The position numbers and the translations under genes are program-made. From contig OY759227.1 of assembly GCA_963662175.1 (NCBI GenBank), positions 2,326,501-2,390,500 on the forward strand: a stretch of DNA of 64,000 nt, written 5' to 3'. The notes below the pieces were generated by a model. The model was not told the DNA's origin. It worked only from the letters and a program-made list of their open reading frames with translations, and ran no database searches. Origin of the DNA: Aradus depressus (taxonomy: Eukaryota > Arthropoda > Insecta > Hemiptera > Aradidae). The first letter of the stretch is position 1, and every line of letters begins with the position of its first letter. Positions 63,791 through 64,000 of this stretch are shown piece by piece.

Positions 63791-64000
63791 GAAAATGAAT
63801 ATGAAATTATATAGGGAATGATAGAGACAAAAGCAGGTATTCAGTGTTCTCATCTACTTCCATACAGTACTGTAAGTTTGAGTCCGGTGGTTCTTCTCGC
63901 ATATGGTCTCGGGAAGGTCCTCATATACAGGTTGACTACAGAGGCGCATCTTACATACGTCCATAGTCCGGAACTTCCTCCTACATACTGAGGTCCCCTT
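63791..64000. other. Window edge, no feature supported
   Basis: No convincing frame. It may be the earlier part of the LINE endonuclease or flank. Confidence 0.3.

Overview
This window looks like repeat-rich nuclear DNA of an invertebrate animal, most likely an arthropod. The sequence is AT-rich, GT-AG introns are visible in one pseudogene and one small gene, and the repeat mix is typical of arthropods: a P/THAP9-type transposase, Ty3/Gypsy elements, R1- and Jockey-like non-LTR fragments, a Penelope-like element, and two decayed copies of a polinton-like (Maverick/adintovirus-type) DNA virus-transposon. I see no ordinary host housekeeping gene. The species is not identifiable by eye.

Layout. 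1-7 kb: a broken P-element-like transposase (+), an R1-like reverse transcriptase fragment (-), and a multi-exon pseudogene (-) of an invertebrate DDE-transposase-like family. 7.1-20.7 kb: an old LTR element (LTR-like repeats at 7115 and 20469, coiled-coil gag remnant) into which two related Gypsy elements have jumped. Gypsy A (9567-13975, +) is nearly intact; Gypsy B (14568-19169, -) is decayed. They share a 19-nt primer-binding site, and each has a canonical -1 frameshift heptamer at the gag/pol junction. 20.7-24.2 kb: short repeats, a tRNA-like sequence, an inverted repeat around a LINE RT fragment, and a PolB C-terminal scrap. 24.25-29.35 kb: Gypsy D (-) with DUF1759-type gag.

30.6-59.3 kb is the most interesting part. 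It holds two inverted, differently truncated copies of one polinton-like element. Copy A (about 30.6-49.9 kb) reads, on the minus strand from right to left, PLA2-hydrophobic minor capsid protein, adenain-like protease, penton, a small basic ORF, double-jelly-roll major capsid protein, a conserved protein with a VDFQGF motif, protein-primed PolB and a RING protein. ATPase and a DUF8207-like gene are on the plus strand. Copy B (about 51.3-59.3 kb, opposite orientation) has RING protein, fibre-like repeat protein and integrase (+), DUF8207-like and ATPase (-), then PLA2-minor capsid, protease, penton, small ORF and the first codons of the capsid gene (+). ATPase and PLA2 genes diverge from one short TATA-containing promoter in both copies. 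Every replication and capsid gene is broken. Copy A is cut by Gypsy C (GTTTC target duplication, in-frame RT deletion) and a Penelope-like element. Copy B is cut by a LINE with a 12-bp target duplication and ends in a second LINE.

59.3-64 kb: pieces of Jockey/I-like LINEs on the minus strand, a 28-base C run at a LINE-LINE junction, and a roughly 124-bp tandem repeat. The locus behaves as a nested insertion trap: virus-derived DNA first, then LTR, LINE and Penelope insertions, with coding decay throughout.
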